Shown piece by piece: positions 12,042 through 27,164 of a stretch of DNA of 64,000 nt. Position 1 is the first letter of the stretch. Each line of letters starts with the position of its first letter. This stretch comes from Artemisia argyi (Eukaryota > Streptophyta > Magnoliopsida > Asterales > Asteraceae). The notes below the pieces were generated by a model. That model saw nothing but the letters and a program-made list of their open reading frames with translations, was not told the origin of the DNA and made no database searches. The stretch covers positions 70,875,354 to 70,939,353 of the forward strand of contig CM060702.1 of the NCBI GenBank assembly GCA_030686995.1, written 5' to 3'. The position numbers were made by a program, and so were the translations under genes.

Positions 12042-14816
12042 GAAGTTATTTCTGATTTGAAAAGATGCATACATAACTTCTCATCCTATGATGATATTCT
12101 TTCGAAAGACGAAGAAGTTGTTGCATTTAAAAAACAGCTTTTATCACTTTTGATTGGGAAGGACAAAAGTGATTGTGTAGAGAAAAGTGATTGTGTAGTT
12201 TCACATGATCCTGTTTCTGATACGTGTGGTGTAGATACTTCTGAGATAGTTGTTAATGAAGAAGCTCACAAGCCAGAAAATTATGTTTGCCAAGACAATG
12301 ACGTGATTAAAGTTGTATCTAATGTATTGGAGGATATTGTTCAAGACCCTTTTATGTGTATTCAAAATGATGTAGCTTCTCCAAATACAGGGTGCTTTGG
12401 AGAAATTGAAGCATCAGCAAAAGGATTTAATGAACATGAAAACACTGACACTGAGATACCGTATGTAATACCAAGTGATGATTCGGCGAATTCATTTCAT
12501 TTGGAAGGATCTGATACAAAGATGGATCTTGATACAAAGATTGATGATGATGTTACAGAACGTGTTATCCCGTTTCAACATGATTCTGCTTTTTCAAATG
12601 TTGGATTTTGCAATATGCAATTATTTGAGGATGACAATTCGAAGTTAAATGATGCTGAATTGACTACAAAAGGTAATGTTGCAATGCATGATGGATTGAC
12701 TACAGGTTCTAAAAAGGATGACTGTATTGAAATTCAAGAAAGTGATTTGTCTGAAAAAGAAGTTACTGAGAACGCAAACAATAACACAGAAAATGAAGTT
12801 GTAGACGAAGCATGTGCCAGTGAAACCAAAATAGAAGTTTCTAAAACTCAAGACTTTACTGCCTTTACAGAGTCCTGTACTAGTGTTTCCGAAGAGAAGG
12901 TTATGGACGCTAAAGATAGTTCAGTTGCAACTGAATCATTTTTGAAAACTCAAGATGTTAATGTCATAAGCATGTCTGATACTCGCACAGTAGATGGTTG
13001 TGTAAGTACCAAATTGAAGATGGTTGTGGAACGAAATGATAGTTTTGTGGTAGCTGAATCATTTTCGAAAACTCAAGATATTATAGAACAAGTAGGCAAT
13101 GAACTCACAAAGGAAGTTTTAGATGAAGCAGTTGATTCAGTTTCAAAAACTCAAGTTGTTACTGCATTATGTGAGTCTAATGCTAGCACAGATGGTGTTA
13201 TTTTAAGTAAGCAAGCGGAAAAGGTTGATAAAGTCAGTGAAGCAAATGAGAACAAAGGTAAAGCAATTGAATGCAATGGTGATTCAGCAAATTTATTTCA
13301 TTTGCAAGGATCTGAACATAATAGCAAAGAGAATCCCTTTGATGATATTGCAGAACCTGTTAGCGCATTTCAAGATGATTTTGCTCCTTCAAATGTTGAA
13401 TGTTGCCATATGCACTTATCTAAAGATGACAATTCAAAGACAATGCATGACGAATTGACTACAGGTTCTGAAAAGGATGGCTGTATCAAAATTCAAGAAA
13501 TTGGTTTGTCTGAAAAAGAACTTTTTGAGACTGCAAACAACAATGCAGAGATTTCGTATGTCCAACAAAATGATGATTTAAAACATTCATTACCTTTGGA
13601 AGCGTCTTGTATTCAAATGAATGAGGTCCGTGCAACGTCAGACATACTTCTGGAAACAAATGTCAATTTGCAATTATGTAGTTCTGGAAAAACTTTGATG
13701 ACAATTCCAAGTAAACATCATGATAACAAAGGTGTCACTGAAGAGCATTATATGGTCACAGATGATGTAGCGGCAATTCATCAAGAAGATTTTGTTGTTC
13801 CTATTACATCCCAAGATGTAGCATCAAATCATGTAGGTTTCTTTAATTTTAGAAAACTAAAGTTTTATCAATTTTTAAATTTTCTTTGTGCCAAATTTAG
13901 CATCTGACTTTATTTACTGTTTTAGGTTTCTCAAACGAAGTGTTTTGAAATCACAGAGAATCTAAAAGTTCAAGCAAAGATTAATAACGATATTTTTCCT
14001 GAAGATTCCAAAATGGAAAATGATGTTGCAGACCTAACAGAAAATGAAGTTGTGGACGAACCATGTGCCAATGAACCTAAAATGGAAGTTTATAAAACTA
14101 AAGACTTAACCGCCTTTAGCGAGTCATATACTATTGTTTCTGAAGAGAAGGTTATGGACCCTAAAGAGAGTTCAGTTGCAAATGAATCATTTTCAAAAAC
14201 TCAAGATGTTAATGTATTAAGCATCTCTGATAATGGCTCAGTAGATGGTTCTGTAAGTACTCAAGTGGAGATGGTTGTTGAAAGAAATGATAGTTATGTG
14301 GCAACCGAATCATTTTCAAAAACTCAAGATGTTAAGGAACAAGTAGGCGATGAACTCACTAAGGAAGTTTCTAAATTAGTTTCAAAAATTCAAGTTGTTA
14401 CTGCAATAAGTGAGTCTTATGCTTGCACAGATGGTGGTACTGTAAGTACGCAAGCAAAAAAAGTTCTAAAACTCAATGAAGCAAACGAGTACAAAGGTAA
14501 AGCAACTGAATGCAGTGGTGATTCAGCAAATTCATTTCATTTGGAAGGATCTGATACAAAGATGGATGATAATATGAATTATGAGGATCATAACAAAGAG
14601 AATCCCTTTGAACAAAATGATAGTTATGTGGCATCCGAATCATTTTTGAAAACTCAAGATCTTAATGAACAAGTAGGTGAAGAACTTACAAACGAAGTTG
14701 TAGATGAAGAAAACGAGAACAAAGATATAGCAACTGAATGCAGTGGTTCAGAAATTGCTGATTTGGATACTACAGACAATTTGATTCCCAAAAATAATAT
14801 TTCTGCTGAAAATAAG
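12042..14816 (+). repeat. Acidic, internally duplicated protein-coding region of the Ulp1-type gene
   Basis: The two largest exons (12042-13832 and 13926-14816) code for an acidic, Ser/Thr-rich, probably disordered stretch built from diverged copies of one long unit. Landmarks recur in order: DSANSFHLEGSDTKMD, then LTTGSKKDDCIEIQE, SEEKVMD, ESFSKTQDVN, STxxxMVVERNDS and EQVGDELTKEV. At least part of the unit appears twice in the first exon, and much of it again in the second, which looks like an intragenic duplication that copied an exon. Confidence 0.75.
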
Positions 14817-16199
14817 GTTTTAAATGTTTTATTTGTTTTTTTGGTTTTGTAACTTTCTACTTTATTTATTATTGATATAATATTTTTTTGCTCATTTATC
14901 GGTGATTTATGCATTTGCAGTTTGAGCAAATAGATTCTACATTGAATGACGCAGGAATTCTTCAAATCGTTGAATCTAAACCCTCTCAAGATATACCTGT
15001 TGAAGAAAATGTAGTCAAAATTATTCTGCAGGTTTGTAATATAAAAATGTGGAATGTATGGTTCTATGTTTGTTTTTTTGTATGTTTTATGTGCATTTTT
15101 TGTGTGTTTTATAATTTTGCAGAATGAATCAAACAAGACTCAGAACACTGGAAACGCCCCACTGCAAACTGTAGCTACTTCTTTTGAAAAGCTTGAAGAG
15201 ATGTCTCATGAAAAAGTTAAACATGTGGATAAGGAAAAAGTAGGTGATGAACCCACAAAGGAAGTTGATGATGTACAAGGAGGAAATGAAACTGCAAAGG
15301 AAGTTGTGGATGAACCAGATGTCAAGATGGCTCGCGTGTTGCAATTCAAGAAAATGAAGACTGTGACATTATCTCTGATACTGCAAATAAAGAATGTAAC
15401 AAAGTTGATGATGTGATAATACAATCTCAGTCTATTGAAAGAAACGTCAAAATTATTGGTTCATCACATTCAATAGCATTAGAAAGGTCTGATATGCAAA
15501 TTGATGAAGATCATCACAGAGAAAGTAATGTCAACATTCTGGAAGAATTGTCTACAGTTTCTGCAACCAGTGGCTTTGAGAAGATTCAAGGAAATGAAGA
15601 TGGCAGTGATATCTCAAATACGCAAGATGAAGTATCTGAGAAGAAACTTGAGGATGAAACTTATGTATAATCTCTTATTGCTTCTGTTAGCGTTACTCAT
15701 TTGGCTGCTGTAGATTCTGCTGAAACAATGTATAATACCGGCTCATCTGGTTGTGAAGAAGTTAAGGACAGGAATCTATCAAAGGATAATTGTTCATTTA
15801 AAGATGTTAATTTTGACAATCAGTTACCTATCAGTAATGACTGTGAATATCAGTATCTGTTTGAGCATAAAGATTTTTCTCCTGTTAATGAAGTAGAGAA
15901 AATCTATTCAAATGAAGATGAAAATGTTTTTGAGGTATATTTTTTGTATTCCTACTTATATATTATGCGAAATTAAATAAATTAAATAAAACTTTTTCAT
16001 TTTCTTATGTTTATGTTTTTTTCATGGTTTGAATGAGATAAATGAGAATGTTTTAACTGAAGATGAATCTGAAACTGCAGAATATGTTAAAGAAGATAAT
16101 GTTACAAAGATCCAGGTTTGAATCATATATTTTATTTTTATAATTATGGAATAAGATTCATGTTAAATTCTTTCTAATTTTTGTTTAAATTCTTTCCAG

Positions 16200-17526
16200 C
16201 ATTTAAACAAAGATGATTTCATCAAGAATCAAAAAGAAAATATGCTAAAAAGGAAAGTGAAAACATCTATTCATTTTGAATCTCCATATATGAACAAGCG
16301 AGTGGATACAAAAGCAGAATATGAATCACAAGCTGAGTGTTTATTTCCAAAAATCATTCTTCAAAAAGCTGCTAAAGAAAATGTTATGTAAGAAATCATA
16401 ACTTTTTGCTATTAACCTGAATTATTTATCATTTTCAATTTTTATTTTGTTAATCATACTTTTACATTTTTTGTTTGTTAGGGAGAAGATATTCCAATTT
16501 GGAGAAGACAAACCTATTTTCAATGTTCATATCCAATCACTTGCCTCTGAAAAATATGTTGAGCTTGAAATTATAGATAACTTTGTGAATATTCTAAATT
16601 TTGAAGAAAGATTAACACAAGAGTATAGCTCAGCGATTAGATATTTCTTCAAAACTATAGTTATTGTAAGTTAAACTTCAATTTTTTTTTAATAGTTTAA
16701 TATATCTATATATGTGTTATTTTTTATTTTTATTCTATTTTTACTTATTATTTATGTATTTATATATATACATATATATTTTTTTAACAGCCAAAAGACA
16801 TGAATGAATATGAAAAAGATCGTGCCCAAAAAGAAACAGAGTTTTATAATTCTGTAAAAGATCAATTTGCTGCTTTTGGACAAGAAATTAGTTTGAAATA
16901 TATAGAATTGGTAAATTTACTACTCTATCCACATTTTATTACTTTACTATTCATAATTTCACTAACTTGATATTTATCAAATAGGTGTTCTTTCCAATAC
17001 TTGCGTACGAACATTTTTACGTTATAGTTTTCAACATAAGGGCTGGTTTTGCTGTCATTTAGGACAACCTTGAATCAGATGCTCCATATGAAGGAAAATA
17101 CCAAAAAGTTTTTGATTTTGTGGTAAGTTTTTTTGTTTTTTATGTATATCTTCTGATATTTTTTAAATAATATATATCTTTTTAACAATCATGTTATAGC
17201 CTATTAATGTAATTTTTTGTGAACAGCAATGTCTGTTTTGTGACTTCTTGCTCAAGCGTGATTATCCAATTCCAGAAAATTGGTTTCTTCAAAATGAAGC
17301 AAAAGTGCTTAATTTTAAATGGAGAACAAAGAAAGACAAGATTAATTGTGGTTTATATGTCATGCTTCATATGGAGCTTTATGATTTTGAAGACGAAAAC
17401 TGGGATATTGGAATTTTTTATGAAGAAGATCCACGTCATCGAATTCAAAAGGATGTTTTGAGGAATAGATACATAACTAAGATCCTTCTTCATGAAATCA
17501 ACAAAACAGCAACGAAAGATGTTTGA
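16200..17526 (+). other. Ulp1 catalytic domain, copy 1
   Basis: The domain starts after FESPYMNKRVD (a motif that precedes many plant Ulp1 domains) and shows VELEIIDNFVNIL, then VFFPILAYEHFYVIVFN with the catalytic His (EHFYV), DNLES with the catalytic Asp, and KDKINCGLYVMLHMEL with the catalytic Cys (NCG). The family cleaves SUMO or related modifiers from target proteins. The usual Q-x-N-x-x-DCG block reads WRTKKDKINCG, so the oxyanion-hole Gln is not obvious. A TAG at 17060-17062 sits directly before the catalytic Asp codon. Confidence 0.75.
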
Positions 17527-17540
17527 GTCTGCGAAAGATT

Positions 17541-20529
17541 AGATTTCAGAATACCCAGATGAGTTTGAAGAAGAAGGTACAGAAGCCAAAAAAGGCATAA
17601 TTTATGAAGAAGATTCTTTGAAATATAATCTTCATGTTTCTGAAATAAAAGAAAGACAAAAGGATGAATTGTACAATAACATGTTTTTATCAGAAATAAA
17701 GAAAATGGGTCATTATTTGAAGGAATGCAAGTATCGAAGGAAGTATGCTTATAAAAAAATCTGCAGTGTTGATTGTGAAGAAGTTGATCAGATACAAACA
17801 TCATTCTTAGTAACACTAGATGACGGAACGAAGCATAAACTTTTACCTCATGAACTTCAAAACTTAGGATTTGAAGAATGTAAAGAGCTTATGCTTTGTA
17901 TTCATAAATGCAGAAGTTTAAATGCCGAAATGAAGAGGAAGGCCATTAATGCAGTTTAAAAACTGTTAACAAAAGCCAAAATGATGAACGAGATCTCAAT
18001 GGATGAAGCATACCAGAGTTATATCGGTTTAATGCCATTCAAAGACCCAGAAAACCAAAAGTTTTTTTTTAAGATTTGCAAAGAGGTATTACATGGAGAT
18101 GAGCAAGTGCCGGATGGAGTCATTTTTGAAGATCTTAAGTATTGCAAAGAACCAACTGAAGGTCTTTGTTTCTTGACAAAAGATGGAAAACCAAGTTTTC
18201 AGTCTTCTTCTCATGTGACTAATATGCGGCTACTTGATATGGCTGTGTTTTATAAGCTTTGTGTTACCGAACAAAACGCACCATTCAAAGAAAGAGTTTT
18301 GAGAGCGTTACATTTTCAAAAAAAAAAAAAGCTCCGTCTAAACATCCAGAGTTTTACAAGGTCATGAGAGATGCAATGAATTATAAAATCAATAATTCGA
18401 AGGTAATTATGTTTTTTCTATTTGGTATTTTTTTTTCTATTATTATTATTTTTTTAATATATTTTCCAGACGTGGTTTTAAATTTTCAGAAACACCAAAG
18501 TTCAGAAAGAGATGCGAATAATGTCAAGTTACTTTATCTGATAGATGGGAACGACATGATAGATGATGAGCTTGCAGATCTAAACGATTTTGCAGAATCT
18601 CCTCAAGACCATAATAAAACGGTATTTAATTATTGTGTCACATAGTATGAAATTTTAATTACAATGTTTAAACTTTTTCTAAATAAGAATTTTATACCTA
18701 AATTTTCAGCTAATGGTTGCAGCAGCAGCATTAAATGAATTAAGTAATCCTCAAATAAGTGTTTAATATAATCCTTAGTAAGCATTTTAAATAAATATGT
18801 GAGTTTATCTTATTTGTTATTCTTATAGGATTTAATTCAGTGTCCGGAGCCAATAAATTTTGTTCTTGGGAGTATGTCAAGTGAAGAAGATGTTTTTCAA
18901 GAAGACGATGGTTATGAATCACAAAATATTCAATATATTGAAGAAGAGACTGAAGAAGATCTAAACAAGGTATTAACATACACTAATAATATTATCAAAA
19001 TAATGAAAGTTTAATTTTTGATTCTACAATTTAATTCAGATTTTTTTCATACAATAAATGTTATTTTGAATTACAGATGAGGAATGGAGCTGAAACTCTT
19101 CAAAATTTAAGCAAAGATGTTAGTAAATTAGTTGTACTTTTTGAAATAATTCAAAAATATTTTTTTTAATTTCTTTTTTCCAGGTAAATGCTTGTAAAGA
19201 AAACAATGAAGACTTAAGGCATAGAGTAAATAGAGAAAGGAATCCTACAGATGTTTTGAAGTCGCCATTCAATGTTCGAAAAGTTGATATTCTAACCAAA
19301 TTTAATAAGATCGAAAAGTCTGTGTTAGAGTTAATAAAAAAAAGAACAACAGCAATCTTGCGTAAGTTTTCTTCTTTATAATTTTATTAAAATTTTTGTA
19401 ATATATTTGCGTTGAATCCAATGATCATTATTTTTTTTAATTTATTATTATTATTATTATTATTATTTGTTGCAGGGATCATTTTTTTGGCTTAGATTTG
19501 TTTTGTCCTACTAATCATATCTTTTCTAAAGATCTCGTTAATAAAACAAAACTTGTAACATCAAACATCATAGACATTTGGGCCATTGTTTTGAATTTTC
19601 AAGAAAAATATAGATGACCTGGATCTGGTTTAAGATTATTTTTAACAAGCCAAGCAATGGTATGTTATTTTATTTTTTCTTTTATTTTTTAACAATTATT
19701 ATTATTTTTTGTATATTAAATTTAATACTAATGTTTATTTTATAATTTTATTTAGTCGTCTCGAAGAGAAAAAATTACACTTTCCACTAAGAAGAAACAA
19801 GAAGAATTTTTGAATGCAATTAATTTTGCGTGCAAAAAATATCTAAACTCTAATGATTTATCTGCAGTTAATCTAGTAAGTTTTTTTTTAATTTTTTTTA
19901 ATCATTTAAATTTTATGGTTGTGAATATTACTATGTAAAATTAAGATAATATTGTTTAAATCTTAATTATTATTTACTTTTTACAGGTTTTCTTCCCAGT
20001 TTGTAGGCAAAACCATTTCTATGTTTATTGCTTCAATCTCTTGAATCCGTCGTTTGTAATTATCGACAATTTGAAGGAAAGTGCTGGTATATATGGCAAT
20101 ACAACTGATAATCTGGTAATATTACTATTATATTTTTTTAACTATATTTTTTAATTTTTTTAATTTTTTTTTGGTAATATTATTATTATTTTTTTATATA
20201 TACATATATATTTTTTTCAGTTTAAATTGTTTTATCACTATTTAAAAGTTTTAAATAATCCAAAGGCTCAACAAATATCAAAGTGTGCTCCTCAAAGACT
20301 TCAAATGGAATGGCAAACATCAAAACATAAAACAGATTGTGGCATTTTTACTATGAGGCATCTGGAGTTCTATTCTGGAATTGAAGACAAACAATGGAGA
20401 TCAACTTTCAGAGAAAATGGAAGCAAGAATGAATTGGCAACTCTGAGAAAGATATATGCTGTTAAAATTTTGTTAAGTGATGCTAACAAATATAAAAAAG
20501 ACATTATAGCTGAATCATTAAAATTGTAA
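17541..20529 (+). pseudogene. Second Ulp1-type (C48) protease gene, tandem copy, broken
   Basis: Exons I can trace: 17541-18402, 18490-18621, 18710-about 18758, 18829-18969, 19077-19118, 19184-19361, 19476-19659, 19756-19875, 19987-20115 and 20221-20529 (TAA). The first part reads DPENQKFFFKICKEVLHGDE and matches no family I know. LKSPFNVRKVDI introduces the catalytic part: CRQNHFYVYCFNLLN (His), FVIIDNLKES (Asp), SKHKTDCGIFTMRHLEFY (Cys). Breaks: TAA at 17957-17959 with the frame continuing; a frame loss at an A13 run (18318-18330); an unclear donor near 18758; a phase misfit at a T7 run (19482-19488); TGA at 19615-19617. The last three exons (120, 129, 309 bases) mirror those of the first gene (120, 138, 300), so the two are duplicates. 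The triad of this copy is intact, but the message is not. Confidence 0.7.
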
Positions 20530-21608
20530 TTTCTTTTATTCTGTAATATATAAACTTATTCAATATATAATTTTTTTTTATTTTATGAATATGTTCAATA
20601 TAAGCTTTTATTTATTAAATTTCACAGTAAGAATATAGTTTATGCTGTATATCTTATATTGTTAATTTCTATTTATTAAATATCGCAGTAATTTTTTTTA
20701 ATATCGCAGTAACTTTGCAGTATCTTATTCTATACATTTTACTTATTTATATTAATAATATTAAATAAACTAGTATTGCGTAATAGACAAGAACCTTATC
20801 CTTATGTGGGTATAAATTTTTTAGTATCGGAATAAGTTTATTAATTTTTTGTATCGGAATAAGTTTATTAATTTTTTAGTATCGGAATAAGTTTCTTAAT
20901 TTTTAGTATCTGAATAAGTTTATTTATTTTTATTTATTAAATTTCACAGTAAGAATATAGTTTATGCTCTATATCTTATATTGTTAATTTTTTATTTATT
21001 AAATATCGCAGTAATTTTTTTAATATCGCAGTAACTTTGCAGTATCTTATTTTATACGTGTTACTTATTTATATTAATAATATTAAATAAACTAGTATTT
21101 CTTAATAGATACATGTCCATCTGACAAGAACCTTATCCTTATGTGGGTATAAATTTTTTAGTATCGGAATAAGTTTATTAATATTTTAGTATCGGAATAA
21201 GTTTATTAATTTTTTAGTATCTGAATATTTGTCAGAATATTTTGTCAAAGATTATTATTTTAGTATCAAAATAAGTTTATTAATTTTTAGTATCGTAACC
21301 TACGTATTTATAATTTGTCAAATTTTTTACTATCGGAATAAGTTTATTAATTTTTATTATACATCATAAGTTTCAAAAATCAATTATTAATGTCAGAAAA
21401 AAATCTAAGTTTACAACAATTATAAAATTAACAAATTATAAAGTAACTGCAACATTATAATAGTAACAATAACATAGTAACATTTCAAATTAACAATAAC
21501 ATAGTAACATTAACATTAAAATATATAAAATAACATATTAGTTTAATAACAGATAACTGAATTTCAATAACACAACAAAATTTCAATAAATTCTAATTGT
21601 TCCATCAG
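20530..21608. repeat. Tandem-duplicated AT-rich block with a TATCGGAATAAG minisatellite
   Basis: A block beginning tttattaaatttcacagtaa at about 20611 is repeated from about 20933, a unit of roughly 322 bases. Inside and after it the phrase tatcggaataagtttattaa recurs many times between 20825 and 21350. No coding capacity is seen. It separates the two convergent genes. Confidence 0.7.
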
Positions 21609-22913
21609 TCAAATCATTTTAGCTTTTTTATTTCTTTCTTTGAACTCTGATGCAGCCTTGTCAAGTATTTCTATCTCTTCAAATGTCATGAAATATGGAT
21701 CTCTAATATCTGAAATTTGATTACTTATCTTTGAAAGATAATCGCAAACTTTCGGATACAGTTCCCCATATTTAGGCTTCAAATCAAAAAAACAAATAAT
21801 GTCTTGAAGATTTGCATCAGCTTTATCAACAATTTGTTTAACCTTGTCGAGACAAGTTTCATGTAACTGTTCAAAAATGTAGTTAAATATCGAAGATTTA
21901 ACAATAACAATCAAAAAATTAACAACAATAATCAAATATTCATATATCTGCTCAAAAAAGTAAAGATATATTTCAACAATACCTGTTCTTTATCTTCATT
22001 TAAGATATCAAATCTTATTGTAGTTTTCCAAATAATTGCATCTTTAACATCTTGCATCTCTTCTTCTAAACTTCTAAAATTGTTCAACAAGAGACAAATA
22101 TTTGTTGTGTCAAATGAATTAGGTCCACATGTTAATATCAGAATATGTAACCTTATATGTCGTTATGTAAGGTAATTATCACCAATACAAACATGTTTAT
22201 CCATTGTAAACGCAGATAAATATTACCAATACAAATATGTTTATCCATTGTAAATGCAGATAAATATTACCAATACAAACATGTTTATCCATTGTAAACG
22301 CAGATAAAAAAAAATGTTAATATCAGAATATGTAACCTTATATGTCGTTAGCAGTTATAATTTCACAGTAAGTATCATATTGATTACTAACATAATTATG
22401 ATATAATCAATTAATAGGTATGAAATTATCCATTGTAAATGCAGATAAAAGAAAAAATATAAATATCAAAATACCTATCCTTAAATGTGAATTAATATCA
22501 CACAAGGTATCATAATTATATCAATATCGGAGTAGGTATCGTCAATAGATATTGATATTTTTTCTATCAGAATAGCCATGATATTAATCTTTTCAAAATA
22601 TGTTTTTTCAGAATATATAACATTTCAGAATAGCTATCATAGAAATGCAATTAATATCAGAATAGTTATCATAGAAATGTAATTAGTATCACAATAGTTA
22701 TCTTAAAGACTATTAATTTTAGAATAACTTTTTTGAAATGCAGAATACATATTTGTAATTCTGAAAAACAAAAAAGATTAATTTACTATCGTAGTAGCAT
22801 TCATACTGATGTATTATTATCGGAATACGTATTGTTAAATCGTATAATATCAATATAAAATAATTAAGAATACCTTCTTTAATTTCTGCAAATCTTACTT
22901 TCCTTAAATTCAT
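21609..22913 (-). CDS. Hypothetical spliced gene on the minus strand
   Basis: I do not recognise the product. The last exon, 21866-21609, follows a good acceptor (gaacag) and encodes LHETCLDKVKQIVDKADAN through EEIEILDKAASEFKERNK to a stop. The exon before it ends at 21983 with a GT donor (GAACAG|gtattg), is open back to about 22130, and encodes CLLLNNFRSLEEEMQDVKD. An ATG at 22913 opens MNLRKVRFAEIKE and meets a donor at 22872, which could be the first exon; the link between it and the second is not resolved. The protein looks helical and charged. It converges on the Ulp1-type genes. Confidence 0.4.
22181..22312. repeat. 44-base tandem repeat, three units
   Basis: Units starting accaatacaaa at 22181, 22225 and 22269, each containing atgtttatccattgtaaa and a cgcagataaa-like end. 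They lie in an intron or spacer of the minus-strand hypothetical gene. Confidence 0.8.

Positions 22914-23868
<955 letters not shown>

Positions 23869-23946
<78 letters not shown>
23869..23946. repeat. (TA)n microsatellite, right flank of the foldback element
   Basis: TA run of about 78 bases that mirrors the one on the left side, as expected if the element split a single TA tract. Confidence 0.95.
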
Positions 23947-23951
<5 letters not shown>

Positions 23952-24368
23952 ATTGGTCGTATGGGCTTGTCACATAAGTATTGATGAACAAGAATACAAG
24001 ATATATGATACAGAACAAAAATTATGGCATCGTAGGTACATGCAGAAACAAGCACCAATTATGTTTTAATACGTGCTACGTAGTTACCAAAGATTGCCGG
24101 CAAAATCTAACAAGCGATGGTATCTGTCTTGCTGCCGACCGACATATTCTTAACAATTTTTTTTTATCTTTAGTTTGATAATGACAAAGATGATATTTTA
24201 ATTTTGCTCCAAATTATTAAAAAAAAAAAAAAACCTTATCATTATCATTCTAGTTATTATATATACAAATGAGTTGCTTTGCACGACTATATTCGGACAA
24301 GTTAATATAACTACATACTAGTAACATAAAATAAACCATACACCTTAACTGGGGTTTGTTATACGACT

Positions 24369-24415
24369 ATATATATTACACACATATTTATGTGGTTTTA
24401 ATAAACGAGCTAGCT
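24369..24415 (+). promoter_or_regulatory. TATA-like box and leader of the tropinone-reductase-like gene
   Basis: TATATATTA at 24369-24377 lies about 40 bases before the ATG at 24416. Given the short spacing it is either the TATA box of a very short leader or part of the leader itself. Confidence 0.35.
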
Positions 24416-26487
<2,072 letters not shown>

Positions 26488-27164
26488 AACCATGATGATG
26501 TTACTTTTCTCAAATTATAATTGTTTCCAAATTCGTGCAACTCCCCTTAATTGTTAAGATTTTGAATATATAATTATTCAGCATAAATTACCAGCTACCT
26601 ATTGCCGTTTTTTAACTTCGATCTCCCTTTATAAATTATGAATGTTACAGTGGTAGATGCATTTTTTGTTATTAATAGTCTAATACAGTATATGTTTATG
26701 GTTGGTCACTTTCTCGTTATCTATATTCGGAACATACAACATCAAAAATAATCCTAAAAAAGCTTGAAACGTCACCTATAAAAAACAACAATAACGCGCT
26801 TAAACGCCTTTTGTGATGGAAAAATTTGGTCAAAATCAGATTCCTTGTCGCTATAATCCTCCTCGTTGTAATACTCCATCAATTCATAAAACGCAGCTCG
26901 GCGATACCGTTGCAAATAAAAACGAGAAAGGTTGTTTTTCAATTTCTTCCTTTGGATATAATTCAAGGATTGGAAATAGGTCCTTTTTTCTTGTGACGAC
27001 TTGATTTTTGTACGATACAGTTTTAGTAACTAGTTATATGCAATTAGTAATTAACAAGTTTGTGTTTGTCACTAGTTTGAAATTTCTTGTGACCTAAGAT
27101 ACCTCGAGCTTAATCTAACTTGATAGTCATGGCTGGTTTCTCAGGAAGATCAACAATGTCAATT
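26488..27164. other. 3' flank and spacer
   Basis: A/T-rich 3' region of the reductase gene. A minus-strand open frame at 26966-26772 (charged, with YNEEDYSDKESDFDQ) has the look of a fragment of a larger protein but begins without an ATG and is not assigned. Confidence 0.35.

Noticed and set aside
22181..22312. Regularly spaced repeats that might suggest a CRISPR array
   Set aside because: They are contiguous 44-base tandem units without unique spacers, in a plant genome.
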